Shown here in pieces: positions 1-10,565 of a DNA stretch of 64,000 bases. The DNA is from CAVSDF01 sp963726715 (GTDB taxonomy: Bacteria > Bacteroidota > Rhodothermia > Rhodothermales > BA12). The notes under the pieces were generated by a model. The model was not told the origin of the DNA, did not search any database, and saw only the letters and a list, made by a program, of their open reading frames with translations. The DNA lies in assembly GCA_963726715.1 (NCBI GenBank), contig CAVSDF010000005.1, forward strand, positions 1 to 64,000, written 5' to 3'. A program made the translations under genes and the position numbers. The number at the start of each line of letters is the position of its first letter. The first letter of the stretch is position 1.

Positions 1-1802
1 ACGTTCGAGTGGCCGATGCGCTCCTCCATGCGCCACCCGGAGATCCGCTTGATCGAGGGACTGATGTACAGGATGGTACCGTCGGCCCGGACCTGCGCGA
101 TCGACTCGTAGGAGTTCTGCACGAGGCTTCTGAAGCGCGCTTCGCTCTCGCGCACCTGCTGCTCGGCCAGCTTACGCTCGGTGATGTCGGTGCTCGTGCC
201 GATCCACTCTTCCACCTCACCGTCCGCGTTCATCAGCGGTACGGCCCGCGCGGAGAACCAGCGATATTCGCCGCCGGCATCCGGCTCCGGTGCTCGTATC
301 TCGTACGGGCGCCGGCGTGCGGATCGCCGCGTCCATGCCTGCACGGTCGCGGCCTGGTCGTCGGGATGGATGGACTCGAGCCCGCGCGGCTTCTCTATGT
401 CATACGCTTCACTCTCTTCGCCTGCGCTCACCTCGATGGGGGTGAGGCCGTCGCTCGTCGTGCGCCACACAACGCTGGCGCTTGCCATCACGAGCGCGCG
501 GTGCCGACGCTCAGACTTTTCGAGACGCTCCTGTGCCTCCAACTGCTCCGTCACATCCGGGTGGTCGCGAGTACAGAGGCGATGCTGCCTTCGCTCCCGA
601 GCTCTGGCACGAGAAGGGCCTCGAAGTGCCCAAGTTCGCCGGCCGTCAGGGGGTAGGTCAGCGGCACACGGATGGGCTCTCCGGTCTCGAAGACCAGACG
701 GATATTGTCTGCCCATCCCGGGATCAACGCGCCTGCCGTGCCTTCATTTCCTGCCTGCTTACCAATGACGTGCTCGGCAGGGATCCCAGTGGCCCGCTTG
801 TAAGCCGGGTTCGCGTAGAGAATGCCGAGATCGCGGTCGTAACGGATGATGATGTCGGGCGAGTTCTCGGCCAAGGCGCTGAACGAACGCTCCCGTTCGG
901 CGAAGGTCCGCGGCATGCTGCGCGCGCTCCTTTCGATGCGGTGCCGCTCGGTCACGTCGTCGATATAGGCGCTCAGCCCCCTTCGAACGGATAGAGCCGT
1001 GTCTCGAACCATCGCCGATAGGGCGCATAGTAATCCTCGAAGTGGACGGCACCTGATCCTGTAGGGCCCTCTGGTAAACGTCGTAGAACGAAGTGGCAGT
1101 GGATTCCGGGAAGACCTCCACGAGGTGCACCCCCAGAACCTCTTCACGCCGCCGGTGCAGCATCGCCTCTGCCGCCTCGTTCATGTGCGTGATGCGCCCC
1201 TGGCGGTCTACCGCGAAAAAGCCCGTCCTCGTCGCGTCGAGCACCTGTTGCGTCTGAATCTGAGCCTGTTTCAGTTCGGCCCGTTCCCGGGTCAGCTCGA
1301 GTTCGTCGACGACGGCGGCGGCAAGCTCTTCGAGCGTGGCGAGTTCTCCCGCCGTGAGGCTGCGAGGGACAACGTCGAGTGCGCCGAGCGTACCGATGGT
1401 GTGGCCGAGCGGCGAGCGCAGCGGCACGCTGGCATAAAAGCGGATGCCGCCCTGAGCGACGAACGGATGGTGGGCGAACCGGGCATCCCGGGCTGCGTCC
1501 TCGACCACGAGCGTCTGATCGTGCGAGATAGCTTCCGCGCAGAAGGCGGCCCCCGGAGGACTGTCCGCGAACAGCGTCTCGGTGCCCTCAATGCCGAGGG
1601 CAGACTTGTACCAGAGCCGGTCGGCGTCGGCAACCGTGATGACGGCCATCGGCACCCCGAGGGTACGGGCGACCAGTCGCGTGAAGCGGTCGAAGCGCTC
1701 CTCTGGCGGCGTATCCAGAACCTGGTAGCGCCTCACGACCTCGAGGCGCTCCGGGTCGTCGATGGCGCGGGGTCCTGTCCAGACAGGTGGAGGCTTTTTC
1801 AT
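1..1802 (-). CDS. GAF/multi-PAS sensor protein, 5' part (runs off left edge; frame breaks)
   Basis: Cytoplasmic signal sensor. Starting at the ATG at 1802, the protein reads as a GAF domain (about residues 15-175, beginning ERLEVVRRYQVLDTPPEERF), then a PAS domain (FFAVDRQGRITHMN), a second PAS (SPDIIIRYDRDLGILYANP), a third (after QERLEKSERRHRAL) and a fourth (ADGTILYISPSIKRISGW). The output domain, probably a histidine kinase or diguanylate cyclase, lies beyond base 1. No membrane segment is visible. The frame breaks near 1050, 979 and 563. Each is repaired by adding one base, and the joined text keeps PAS/PAC motifs such as AYIDDVTERH and RDVTEQLEAQERLE, so the gene is probably intact in the organism. 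Family assignment is firm; the output function is unknown. Confidence 0.8.
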
Positions 1803-2258
1803 CGAGGCGAGCCCGGAGAGGCTGTGAGGTTGGGGAAAGCCGAGCGCTCACGGTCACTCCGGTCGCGTGATGATACATACCCCATGTTCGGCAGGGTCTG
1901 CTGAAGCCTTAAGCGCGAGCCGCCACCGGTGCGCGGGAGCACGCGGGCGCCTCCGGGCCCGTACCGACACCCGAAGCTCGTCCATCGTGGGCCGACAACG
2001 CTTCGCACGGCCACACCCGACGGTTCCGCCCCCAGCCGAGCGCGTCTCTAGGGGCGATTATGGAGCCGTGCGGGCTGGCCGGGGCGTCGGGGAGCAGCGC
2101 AGCCTGTGGGGGGATGTCGAGGCAGGCCACGACTGCCCCGTCAACACGGCAACGGTTGAGCTTGCCCCCACCCACCGTTGCGACGACCGGTTGAATCCGG
2201 GCCGTAACGGGGACGTGTGCAGGGTGCCTACGACACCACGGTGCCGCCGTCAACGCAC
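1803..2258. other. Intergenic gap, no gene seen
   Basis: This stretch separates the sensor start from the terminator of the next gene. Open frames crossing it have no recognisable domain and look like chance frames in GC-rich DNA. The first 90 bases are AT-richer and probably hold the sensor promoter, but no clear -35/-10 pair can be assigned. Confidence 0.5.
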
Positions 2259-2291
2259 GCGGCCCGTCTGGCGCACATCCAGACGGGCCGC
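2259..2291 (-). terminator. Hairpin terminator after the FN3/T9SS gene
   Basis: A perfect 13-bp inverted repeat (GCGGCCCGTCTGG and its complement) surrounds a 7-base loop, 21 bases beyond the stop codon at 2312. On the minus strand the T-rich run lies before the hairpin rather than after it, so termination is inferred from stem strength and position. Confidence 0.6.
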
Positions 2292-2311
2292 GAAAAATGA
2301 CCTGCGATCGA

Positions 2312-5300
2312 TCAGCGCTGCACGACGAAGGCGCGCGACTGCAGGTGCGCCCCCGCCTGCACACGCAGCACGTAGACCCCCGCCGGAAGCGCGGACGCCT
2401 CCACGGACACTGTGTGCACCCCGGCAGCACGCATCTCATCGACCAGCACGGCCTGTTCGCGACCGAGCGCATCGTAGAGCACCACGCGCACCGACGAGGC
2501 GTCGGTCGTGGTAAAGCGGTCGCTGCCAACCCTTGATACAGGGTTGGGGTAGACCGCGTCAACCGCAAAGACCGTCGGCGAGGCGGCAGCATCGGCAGAC
2601 GTGGTCGTCGCCTGGTTCGTGCCGAAGGTCACGACCTCCGAGAAGTCCGACACCTCGCCCGACGCGGTGCGCGAGCGCACGCGCCAGTAGTGCCCCCGCC
2701 GAGCGAGCGAGCGAGACCGACGGCACGGCGAGCCCGTGAGCATCGCCGCCGAGGCCATGTCCGCCGAGCGCGACAGCTCGACCTCGTAGGAAGGGCGACT
2801 CGCGTTCGACCGGCAGCGCCCACGAGAGCATCGGCGGGGCCTCCGGTGATCACCACGCCCGCGGCGGGGCTCTCGGCGACCGGCACGACCGATCGGGGCG
2901 CCGGCCTGCGACGACAAACGTGCCGACGCCGACCAGGCGGACGGCGGTACCGCTGCTGAGCGAGCGGACGCGCCACGTGTAGCTCGCGCCCGCCGCGAGG
3001 CCGCTCAGCGCGAGCGACTGCGCAGGCGCGCGTCACCGACCGTCGTGGTGGTCGTGACCGCCGGCAGCCGTGCCGGGTGAGTTCGACCTCGTAGGCGGTC
3101 ACGCCGGTGCGCTGCCGGAGAGGTGCCAGCCGAGCGTCGTCGCGACCTGCGCCGTCTCGCCCTTCGAGGGCCAGTCGAGCACGACGAGCGACGCGCCCGA
3201 GGCCGACACCGTCTGGAACGATGCCGTGGACCACGTGGCCGTGCCGGCGCGCGGACGTGCCAGTGGTACGTCTGCCCCCAGGCGAGCCGCCCGAGGGCAC
3301 CGTGAAGCCGGGTCGCGCCGCGCCCGCTGATGGCGCCGCTGCCGAGGAACGTGGCCGGATCGCTCGACGTGCCGTACGCGGACCTCGTAGCCGCTCACGC
3401 CCGCGGTGCCGCCCGTGAGGTACCACGCAGAGCGGCGTGAGCGTGTAGACGGTCGCGCTGGAGGTGGGCGAGGACGGCGACGGCCGCTGTCGGAGCCGTG
3501 GCGGCGCGGTGGCGCCGACCTTGAAGTACGTCACCGCGGAGGGCGCCGAGCAGGCATCGCCGGAGGCCGTGCAGGCCTTGACGTACCACGCGACCGACGT
3601 GCCGCCTGTGATGGGCAGGTCGAGGCGGCGGCGGTGCCGGTCGGCGTCTCGGCGTAGCCGCTCGTCGTGGCCAGTTCGGCGGCGCAGTCGGCGGCCACGC
3701 ACACGCGGGTGAAGGCGCGGTAGGTGAGGCCGCTCGCCGAGCGCCGCCCACGAGATGCTCGATCGTCGCGCCGTAGACCGTCACGCCGGATGCGGGCGAG
3801 AGCTGCGTCGGCGCCGCGATGGCTCCGCCCGGAGTCGGCGTGGCCGAGGCGTGGAGCGAGAACGTCTGCTCTGCCGACCACGGGCCGCAGGTGGCGCCGA
3901 CGCACGCGCGCGCCTGCCAGGCGTAGGCGGTGCCCCGCGTGAGCGGCGCCGTCGTGAAGCTGAGACGCGGTGAGGCCCGTGGCCTGCGGCGTGGCGCCGT
4001 AGGTGCCCGCGGCGAGGCGGTAGCGCACGTCGAAGGTGGTGCCCGCAAGCGCGCCGCCCTGCGCGTAGTACGAGAGCGTGGCCGTAGGCGTGTAGAGCGG
4101 CGTCGAGGTCGAGGTGGGGTAGGTCGGCACGACGACCTGCGCGGCCGCGCCGCCTCCCGGCGTGCCGCTCGTCGTGAAGGCGCTCGCGGGCGGTGTAGGA
4201 GACCGTCGTGCCGGCGAGCGGGTTGCTCGCGGCGAGGGCGGCGCTGTGCGTGGCCACGCGCCACTGGTAGGCGGTGCCGCCGGAGAGGTCGACGCGCAGC
4301 GGGCTGGCGGTGGTGGCCTGATCGACCGATCAGCGAGGCCCAGTCGGCGGGCGTGGCAGCGGAGCCCTCGTCGACGTGGACGCGGTAGCTGTAGGTGCCG
4401 GCGACGGTGACGTCCCAGGTGAGGGCGATGCCGAGCGGGTAGAGGCCGGTCGCGCCGGCGACGGATAGCGCAGGTTGGCGAGCACTGCCGGCGTCGTCGT
4501 GAAGGTGCCCATCGCGGATGTGGCGACGGCGCCGGCGAGCCCGTGGCGACGACGCGCCAGTGGTACGGGGTGGCGTTGAGCAGCGGGAGGGCGTCGAAGC
4601 GGACGGGCAGCTGGCTCGTCGTGCCCGTGCTCACCGTGCGCTTGGTGGCGAAGTCGGTGTCGGTGGCCACCTCGACGACGTAGCTGGTCGATGCCGGCCT
4701 GGTCGTTCCAGTCGAGCGTCGGCTCGATCGAGACGGTACCGCCCGGCGCGAGCGCCGTCGGAGCGACGATGTGGGTGTAGAACGAGAGGATGCTCCCGCT
4801 CGTCGTGCCGGCGGAGTTGGTAGCGACGAGGCGGAAGTAGTAGCGCGTGCCCGAGGCGAGGCCCGAAATCGCCTGCGTGGCTAGCGTCGCCGCCGTGCCG
4901 CTCGTTGGACCCTGCACCGCCGTCGTGGTGGCGCCGGCGAGATCGGCGCTCGTTCCGTACTCGAAGTGGTACGTCGTCGGGTCGTCGTTCGGGTTGAACG
5001 TGCCGCCGAGCGTCGCCGCCGAGCTCGTGACGCCCGTAGCCGCCGTCGTGGTGACGGAGGGCGCCGGGTCGGTCGAGAACGAGAGAGTGCTGCCCTCGCT
5101 CGTCCCCCCCGCGTTGGTGGCCTCGATGCGGACGTAGTAGATCGTCCCGCCGGTCAGGCCTGTGGCGGCGAAGCTCTGTGCGGCGGCGCTCGATCCGGCG
5201 CCGGCGGAGGCTGCCGTCGTGGCGGTGGCGCCGGTGAGATCGGCGGCGGTGCCGTAGCGGAAGACGTACGTCGTTGCGGCGCCGCTCGGGTTGACGGTGC

Positions 5301-6947
5301 CGCCCAGCGTGGCCGACACGCCGGTAATGTCACTCGCGGCGGTCGTCGTGACGACAGGGGCCGGCGGCAGCGTGGTGAAGGTGGCGCTCGCGGCGCTGCC
5401 GGAGCCGGAGGCGTTGCGGGCGGTCACGCTCCAGGTGTACGACTGGCTCCGGCTCAGGCCTGTGATCTCGTGGCTCGTGCCAGTGGTCACCGTGAACGGG
5501 CTGCCGGTGATGGGCACGCCATCCGCGCCGGAGGTTTGAACGGCGACCAGGTAGCTCTCGACCTCACCGCCCGTCGTCGGCGCGCTCCACGAGAGGGTGA
5601 GCGCGAGCGGCTGGTTGGCCGCCCCGTCGGCGGGCGCGGAGAGCATCGGCGCGCCGGGCACCGCGAGCGTGGTGAAGGTGCGGCTGGCCGAATAGCTGCT
5701 CGATACTCCAGACTTGGTCGCTCTCACGCTCCATTTGTAGCCCGTGCCCGCGGCGAGCAGTTCAGGGGCTGTGCCGCTGAGCGTGTAAGAATTGGTCGTG
5801 AGGCCGGGCTTGGAGAGGATCGTCGTGGTGCCGTCGGCGCTCTCGATGAGGAGCGTGTACGTGACGTCCGCGCCGCCGTCGCTCCACGAGAACGTGGGCG
5901 TGCGCGAAATGCCAGTTGCCGCCTCGGCGGGTGCTGTGAGCGTCGGCGTAGACGGAGCGGGCATGGACGCTGTGCCAGCCCAAATGACTGTGGCGACACC
6001 CGAAACCTCCGGAGTAGCCGCGCTGCTGATGAGCGTCCCATCGCTCTGCCAGCGTGTAATGCCCGACCCGTAGTAAGCAGCCACCACCTCACCGCTGGGG
6101 CCGCGCGTCACGCCGAAGGGACTACCGGAACCGGTGAACATCCTTACAAAGGCCCCGTCTGTCGTCCGCTCATAGATGCGCCCATTACTAAGGTCTGTTG
6201 ATAGCACGGTGTTTGTCGTCGCACTGTAGAACATGGACTCGGCGTTTGTCTGACCATTGTCCAAAGTCAGGGTGCCGGTCTTCACGCCCGTAGCGATGTT
6301 GAAGACATCGATTCTGCCCGGCTGACCGTCGCCGCCCGCCCAGAGGATGCCGCCCGGCAGCACCGCGACGCCGTCGTAGTCGTCCGTTCCGAAGGAGCGT
6401 ACAAACGTGCCGCTGCGCGTGAACTCCGTCACGCCGTAGCCAGTCTGCGTGGCCACGAAGATGTGATCGTTCGACCCGGCCTTTACGTCAATCGCAGCAC
6501 CAATCTTGTTGTCCGTGAACGAGGACAGGACGCTGCCATCCGATCCGTAAACCTTCACTTGGCTCGGGTTGCGCCCAACTACCACTAGGCTGCCGTCGGA
6601 CAGGAAGCTACTCCCCGCCGAGTAAGGGAAATTCGTGTCAAGGTACCCCTTAAAGACCAGGCTCTGGGAATAGACCCCCACAGCCTGGCTCCCGTCGTTG
6701 AAGCCGATCACGAGGTAATCGGTCGGCCCCCAGCCTGTAGCGACCTTGCGGACGGAGGCGTCCGTCGCGCGCGGGGCGGGAGCGACTTCTTGCACCGGCC
6801 GATCTCGCCCATCGGTACCGGCGGCGAGGGCGGAGGGCTCAGGCGCTGGGCATGGGCGCTTGCCGGTCCCAGCGCGAGCACAATCAAGAAGAGAAACGAG
6901 GTCTTCCACAGGGACCTCCGCGTGCAAAAAGCGGGTCGGGGCGTCAT
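2312..6947 (-). CDS. Secreted fibronectin type III repeat protein with T9SS C-terminal sorting domain (many frame breaks)
   Basis: Predicted cell-surface or secreted adhesin-like protein, about 1,540 residues after repair. The start at 6947 is chosen because it gives a clear signal peptide (hydrophobic core TSFLFLIVLALGPASAHAQ). An NHL/propeller-like region follows (bases about 6700-5990), then at least five fibronectin-like modules (5940-4750) with repeated 'SATLGGTFNP' and 'YYFRLVATNSAGTTSGS' texts. A run of broken modules spans 4700-2650, and the end is a type IX sorting domain (2620-2312: VYPNPV, ALPAGVYVLRVQ). Family knowledge: such C-termini direct export through the outer membrane by T9SS. 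The frame breaks near 6770, 4692, 4530 and repeatedly down to 2650. At 4692 removal of one base restores AGSTSYVVEVATD. The density of breaks in 2650-4700 is the highest in the window, so real decay there cannot be excluded. Confidence 0.75.
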
Positions 6948-7316
6948 CTCGGGAGGGGGAGGGATGTTGTTATAATTCACACATATAGCCCAAAACTCCA
7001 GAGCCGCACCCAAGCTACAGCCCGCCTCCCCTCAATGCAACGTCTATGCAAAAATCAGCCTTTGAGGACCATCCGCTTCGTCGGACTCGGCCAACTCTGA
7101 GCTGGCCGCTCAGCCGTGCGTCCCTTGATGCACCCGGAGATTATCCCAAGACCATCGTCTGCGACACCCGCCAGCGACCCGAAGCCATGCAGCCACAGAC
7201 CGGTCTGAACAGGAGTAGACGCAGGGTGACAATCTGTGACGGAATAGACCTGTTGCGCGGTAGCGAGTGGGTGGGCAATGCCGATACGCCCGGCAGAAGG
7301 CGTTCTCTGATGGCCC
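6948..7316. other. Intergenic gap between FN3/T9SS gene and IS5 remnant
   Basis: No gene is recognised. It contains an AT-rich patch just upstream of the minus-strand gene (around 6965-6990), the likely promoter area for 2312-6947, and presumably the outer end of the IS5-type element. That terminal repeat cannot be defined because the other end of the element is missing. Confidence 0.45.
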
Positions 7317-7755
7317 TCACACCGTGACCGAGAGCAGGTCGAGGCCCGTCTTCGCCTTGATCCGGTCGTACACGCCGAGGTTCACCAGGCCCGCCACCAC
7401 GTTCATCGCCCCGTCGTACGTCGCCTCCGAGGCCCGATACACCGACGAGGCCACGCGCCACCGCTTGCGGTGACCGATCGTGTGCTCGACCCGGATGCGC
7501 ACCTGCGACCGGACGCGGTTGAGCGTCTTCTGCTCCGCCGTCAGCGGCCGGTTCCGCCGGGCCTGCGCCATCACCCGCGTCGTGGCCGGCAGCGAGAGCG
7601 TCTCGATCCCCGAGAAGCCGCTGTCGGCGTAGCACACGACCCGCAGACGCTCGAACGCTGACCAGAGCGAGGCGCCGGGGCTCCCGCTCGCCACGTGCTC
7701 ACGGAACGCACGGAGTCGTGCGTGCGCCCGCTGACCGACGGGCTCTGGTCGAGGA
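7317..7755 (-). pseudogene. IS5-type transposase, C-terminal remnant
   Basis: The encoded text (VVCYADSGFSG, then RSQVRIRVEHTIGHRKRW) matches the C-terminal half of IS5-family DDE transposases, with the aspartate of the YADSG motif and the R-x-R-V-E-H region carrying the final glutamate. The N-terminal half is absent: the reading frame meets the inverted repeat of the IS3 element at 7756, and no matching N-terminal part is found beyond the other IS3 end at 10557. It is therefore a non-functional remnant interrupted or deleted at the IS3 insertion. Confidence 0.75.
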
Positions 7756-7780
7756 TGGAGTTGCCCCGATTCGGTGGACA
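7756..7780 (+). repeat. IS3 terminal inverted repeat, orfB-distal end
   Basis: 25-base end that pairs with 10532-10556 at 20 of 25 positions. It directly abuts the IS5-type transposase remnant. Confidence 0.8.
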
Positions 7781-7781
7781 G

Positions 7782-8376
7782 TTACGGGCTTGAGAGCGCC
7801 CGCGTGGCAAGGTAGTGCTGCTCGTGTTTGACGGCGAGGCGGTAGGCGAGCGACGAGTGCCGACGGGCGGATTGTACCAGCCCTCGATGAAGCGGAAGAC
7901 GGCCATCCGCGCCTCCGCTTTCGTCGCCCACCGATGTCGGTCGATCAGTTCACATTCGAGCGTCGCGAAGAAGCTCTCGCACATCGCGTTGTCGTAGCAG
8001 TCGCCGACCGAGCCGAGCGACGGGCGGACACCAGCCTCGCGGCACCGGGCACCGAAGGCCAGAGACGTGTACTGGCGACCCGTGATCCGAGTGGTGGACG
8101 ACGCCCTCGGGCTTGCGCTGCGCCACCGCCATGTCGAGTGCGGCCAGCACCAGATCCTCCGCAGGTGGCCCGCCATCGCCCAGCCGACGATCTCGCCGGC
8201 TAAAGGCATCGAGCGCGACCGCGAGGAAGAGAAAACCGAGCAGAGGTGCACACGTAGGTGATGTCGGCGACCCAGAGCGCGTCGGGGCGATCTGCGGTGA
8301 AGTGCCGCTGCACGAGGTCTGGAGCATGCTCGGCTTTGGGCGCTCGTACGGTTGTGACGGGGCCACGTCGGGGTCA
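7782..8376 (-). pseudogene. IS3 OrfB transposase, C-terminal part (integrase core)
   Basis: Carries the IS3 DDE integrase core: WVADITYV (first Asp), VVHHSDHGS (second Asp) and CESFFATLECELI (Glu), followed by WATKAEARMAVFRFIEGWYN and, after a frame change near 7875, the usual C-terminus ending at the TAA at 7782-7784. The beginning (RDPDVAPSQPYERPKPSML) follows directly on the IS256 end near 8378. The N-terminal half is 1.5 kb away at 9906-10188. Several one-base frame breaks occur (near 8300, 8240 and 7875), probably consensus errors, but the IS256 insertion alone inactivates the gene. Confidence 0.8.
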
Positions 8377-9553
8377 CGTCGCGGAAGTTGTGGGTTGGTG
8401 AAAAAGCTCGTGGAGGGGTGCCATGTCGAGATAGCGCCGGAGCGCCCAGTCCTCTGACACGCGCAGCATCACGACCGTCGACAAATTCAGCGCGCTCTCT
8501 GGACTGGGAAACACCCCCACCACGCGCGTGCGGCGCTTGACCTCGAGAAAGAGACGCTCCAGCCCGTTCGTCGTGCGCACAAGCGGTGATGACCGACGGA
8601 AAGTCCTAAATGTGAGCGATTCGCCAAGGCCTCGCCGCAGTGTCTCGGCAGCCTTCGGAAACGCGCCCGCGTAGCGCTCGGCAAAGGCCGACGCGAGCTG
8701 CCTCCGCCGTCTCTCGACGATGCACGGCCAAGACTGCGCACAGGTCCGACGCGACGCCCTTCGTCTCGGCCTGGGGCACATGTGCGAGGATCGTCCGCTC
8801 GAAATGCACCACGCACCGCTGCCACGGGCAGCCGCTCAGTTCGACCTTCACGGCGCTCTTGATCGCCTCGCAGTCGTCGGAGATGACCAGGCGCACGCCC
8901 CGAAGGCCGCGCTCGGCGAGCCCCTTGATCAGGCCACGCCATGACTCGCGGCGCTCACCCGGGGCCGCCTCGACGGCCAGCACCTCGCGGTAGCCCCGCT
9001 CGTCCACGCCGACGGCCACCAGGACGGCTACATCACGGACGGCTCCCGTCCACGCCGCCTTGAGGTACGTCGCGTCGAGATATAGGTAGGGATAGGCGTG
9101 CTCGAGGCGGCGACCGCGCCACTGATTGAGGCTCTCATCGAGGCGCTGCGTGATGCGGCTCGTCGCGTCCTTCGAGACGCGCACGCCGGAGAGCTTGCCC
9201 GTGATCTTCTCGATCTTGCGCGTCGAGACGCCCTGGAGGTACATCTCCAAGACCGCCTCTTCCAACGAGCCGGTCATGCGCCGGTAGCGCTCGAATACTT
9301 CGGTGAGCAGTGGGCCTTCGCGGGCACGGGGCACGCGCAGTTGCTCGATGGGGCCGACCTCAGTGGCGAGGCCACGGGTGTAGTGGCCATTGCGCTCGCC
9401 GGCGCGGCTGTCGGTGCGCTCGCGGTGGCGGGCGCGGAGTTGGGCCGAGAGCTCCTCCTCCATGATCTGTTCGAGCAGGGCTTTGATGCCGTCTCGGACG
9501 CGGTCCTGCACGCTCAGGCGTGCCTCACCGGAAAGTTGTCGAAGGGTGTCCAT
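8374..9553 (-). CDS. IS256-family (mutator-type) transposase
   Basis: DDE transposase of the IS256 family, about 390 residues. The start ATG at 9553 (MDTLRQLSGEARLSVQDRV) is preferred to one at 9577, which would lie inside the terminal repeat. Catalytic residues are visible: YLYLDATYLKA (Asp), LVISDDCEAIK (Asp) and LEVKRRTRVVGVFP (Glu). The CPWQRCVVHFERTILAHVP block, typical of the family, is present. The frame breaks once near 8700; removing one G gives TAEQLASAFAERYAGAFPKA. The stop codon at 8374-8376 lies just outside the inverted repeat, in target IS3 DNA, so this copy reads out of its own end. Apart from the frame break it looks complete and recent. Confidence 0.85.
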
Positions 9554-9587
9554 CGCCGTCGGGGAATGAACCCACAAGATCCGCTAC
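8378..9587 (-). mobile_element. IS256-family insertion element inside IS3 orfB
   Basis: Imperfect inverted repeats mark the ends: GTCGCGGAAGTTGTGGGTT at 8378 and, read on the minus strand from 9587, GTAGCGGATCTTGTGGGTT. One transposase fills the element. IS256 elements make 8-9 bp target duplications. None can be confirmed here because the 9588 side runs straight into a C/T-only tract and does not show the expected IS3 sequence. Confidence 0.8.
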
Positions 9588-9590
9588 ACG

Positions 9591-9905
9591 ACCACCCTCC
9601 CCCTTCACTCTCCCTCCCCCCCTCCCCCCCCTCCCCTTCCCCCCCCCCCCTCCTCCCCCTTCCTCCTCCCCCCCCCCCCCCCTCCCCCCCCCTCCCTCCC
9701 CCTTCCTCCTCTTTTTTCCCCCCTCTCCTCCCTCTCCCCCCCTCCTCTCTCCCCTCTCCCCTTCTCTTCCCCTCCTCCCTCCCCCCTCCCCCCCCCCCTT
9801 CCTCCCTTCCTCCCGCCCCCCCCCCCTCTATCGCCTCTTGAATCCCACTCCCCCTCCTTCCCCCCCCCCCCCCTCTCTCCTCGTCCTATATCCCCTCCCC
9901 TCTCC
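9591..9905. repeat. Roughly 300-bp polypyrimidine (C/T-only) low-complexity tract
   Basis: Between the IS256 end and the resumption of IS3 orfB at about 9905 the plus strand is almost purely C and T. From 9608 to about 9812 there are no A or G bases at all, with runs of up to 13 C. No protein is credible across it: plus-strand frames give only Pro/Ser/Leu. Either a real homopurine-homopyrimidine insert or, more likely, a low-quality read end or gap filled into the assembly at a repeat junction. Confidence 0.85.
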
Positions 9906-10188
9906 CACGACGTCGGCTCACGCCCTCGATGCCAGCGGCGCGCATCAGACGGGCCACACGCTTACGGGCGATGGCCACGCCGTCGTCCTTGAGTTCGGCG
10001 TGGACACGGGGCGCCCCATACGTGCCGTCACTGCGCGTGTGGATGGACCGGATCTGCGCGGCGAGCACGAGATCTCGTTGTGCTCGTGCCGACGCCGGTC
10101 GATCGGCATGGGCGTAGAAGCCGCTGCGCGAGAGTCCGAGCAGGCGGCACATCGTGTTGACGGGATAGGTGGCCTGATTCGTCCTCAC
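9906..10188 (-). pseudogene. IS3 OrfB transposase, N-terminal part
   Basis: Begins with a GTG at 10188 that overlaps the orfA stop by four bases (GTGA), the usual IS3 orfA/orfB arrangement. The text YPVNTMCRLLGLSRSGFYAH followed by YGAPRVHAELKDDG and VARLMRAAGIEGVSRRRG is the HTH_21-type N-terminus of IS3 OrfB. It stops making sense at about 9905, where the polypyrimidine tract begins. The remainder of the protein is at 8376-7782. Confidence 0.8.
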
Positions 10189-10499
10189 GAAGTCGAAGAG
10201 CTTCCGGGAAGGGCGTTGCTCTCCCGGGCGAACCAGGCCGCGGCTTTTGAGAGGATCTCGCGCTCCATGCGGAGCTGCTTGACCTCTTTGCGCAGTCGGC
10301 GAAGCTCGTCGCGCTCATCGAGAGCCGTGCCTGCCGCAGCGGCGCCGGAGGAGGGCTCGGCGTGGGCGACCCAGGCGCGGATGGTCTGCTCGGAAGGCTC
10401 GAACTCGTCGGCGAGCTCGGCGAAGGTGCGCCCGGCGCGGTGGAGATCGACGATCTGCTGTCGAAACTCAGGTGGGTACGGTGGTCGCGTGTGTGGCAT
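10185..10499 (-). CDS. IS3 OrfA (helix-turn-helix transposase subunit)
   Basis: 104-residue DNA-binding protein starting MPHTRPPYPPEFRQQIVDL, with a helix-turn-helix (residues about 8-50) and a leucine-zipper-like coiled coil (DELRRLRKEVKQLRMEREIL), then KAAAWFARE, the standard IS3 OrfA ending. In the family it binds the element ends and is joined to OrfB by -1 frameshifting. Intact here, but its partner is interrupted. Confidence 0.85.
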   Translation of the reverse strand: MPHTRPPYPPEFRQQIVDLHRAGRTFAELADEFEPSEQTIRAWVAHAEPSSGAAAAGTALDERDELRRLRKEVKQLRMEREILSKAAAWFARESNALPGSSSTS

Positions 10500-10531
10500 G
10501 GTGGCCTCGGGGTGATGGACAAGTGGAAGAT

Positions 10532-10556
10532 TGTCTACCAAACCGGGTCAACTCCA
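10532..10556 (-). repeat. IS3 terminal inverted repeat, orfA-proximal end
   Basis: Counterpart of 7756-7780. It lies 33 bases upstream of orfA and only about ten bases from an 86-bp dispersed palindromic repeat. Confidence 0.8.
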
Positions 10557-10565
10557 TATGAAGCC

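Larger units (their letters stand above)
7756..10556 (-). mobile_element. IS3-family element interrupted by an IS256 element
   Basis: The ends are imperfect 25-bp inverted repeats: TGGAGTTGCCCCGATTC at 7756 and, read on the minus strand from 10556, TGGAGTTGACCCGGTTT. Both begin with TG, as IS3 family ends do. Inside are orfA (10499-10185) and orfB (10188-7782) on the minus strand. OrfB is split by an IS256 copy and the adjacent C/T tract. No matching 3-5 bp target duplication flanks the ends (AGGA on the left, TATG on the right), which suggests the flanks have rearranged since insertion. Confidence 0.85.

Noticed and set aside
9520..10515. Proline/serine-rich protein encoded by the C/T tract
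   Set aside because: It is simply translation of a polypyrimidine run that continues into antisense IS3 sequence.
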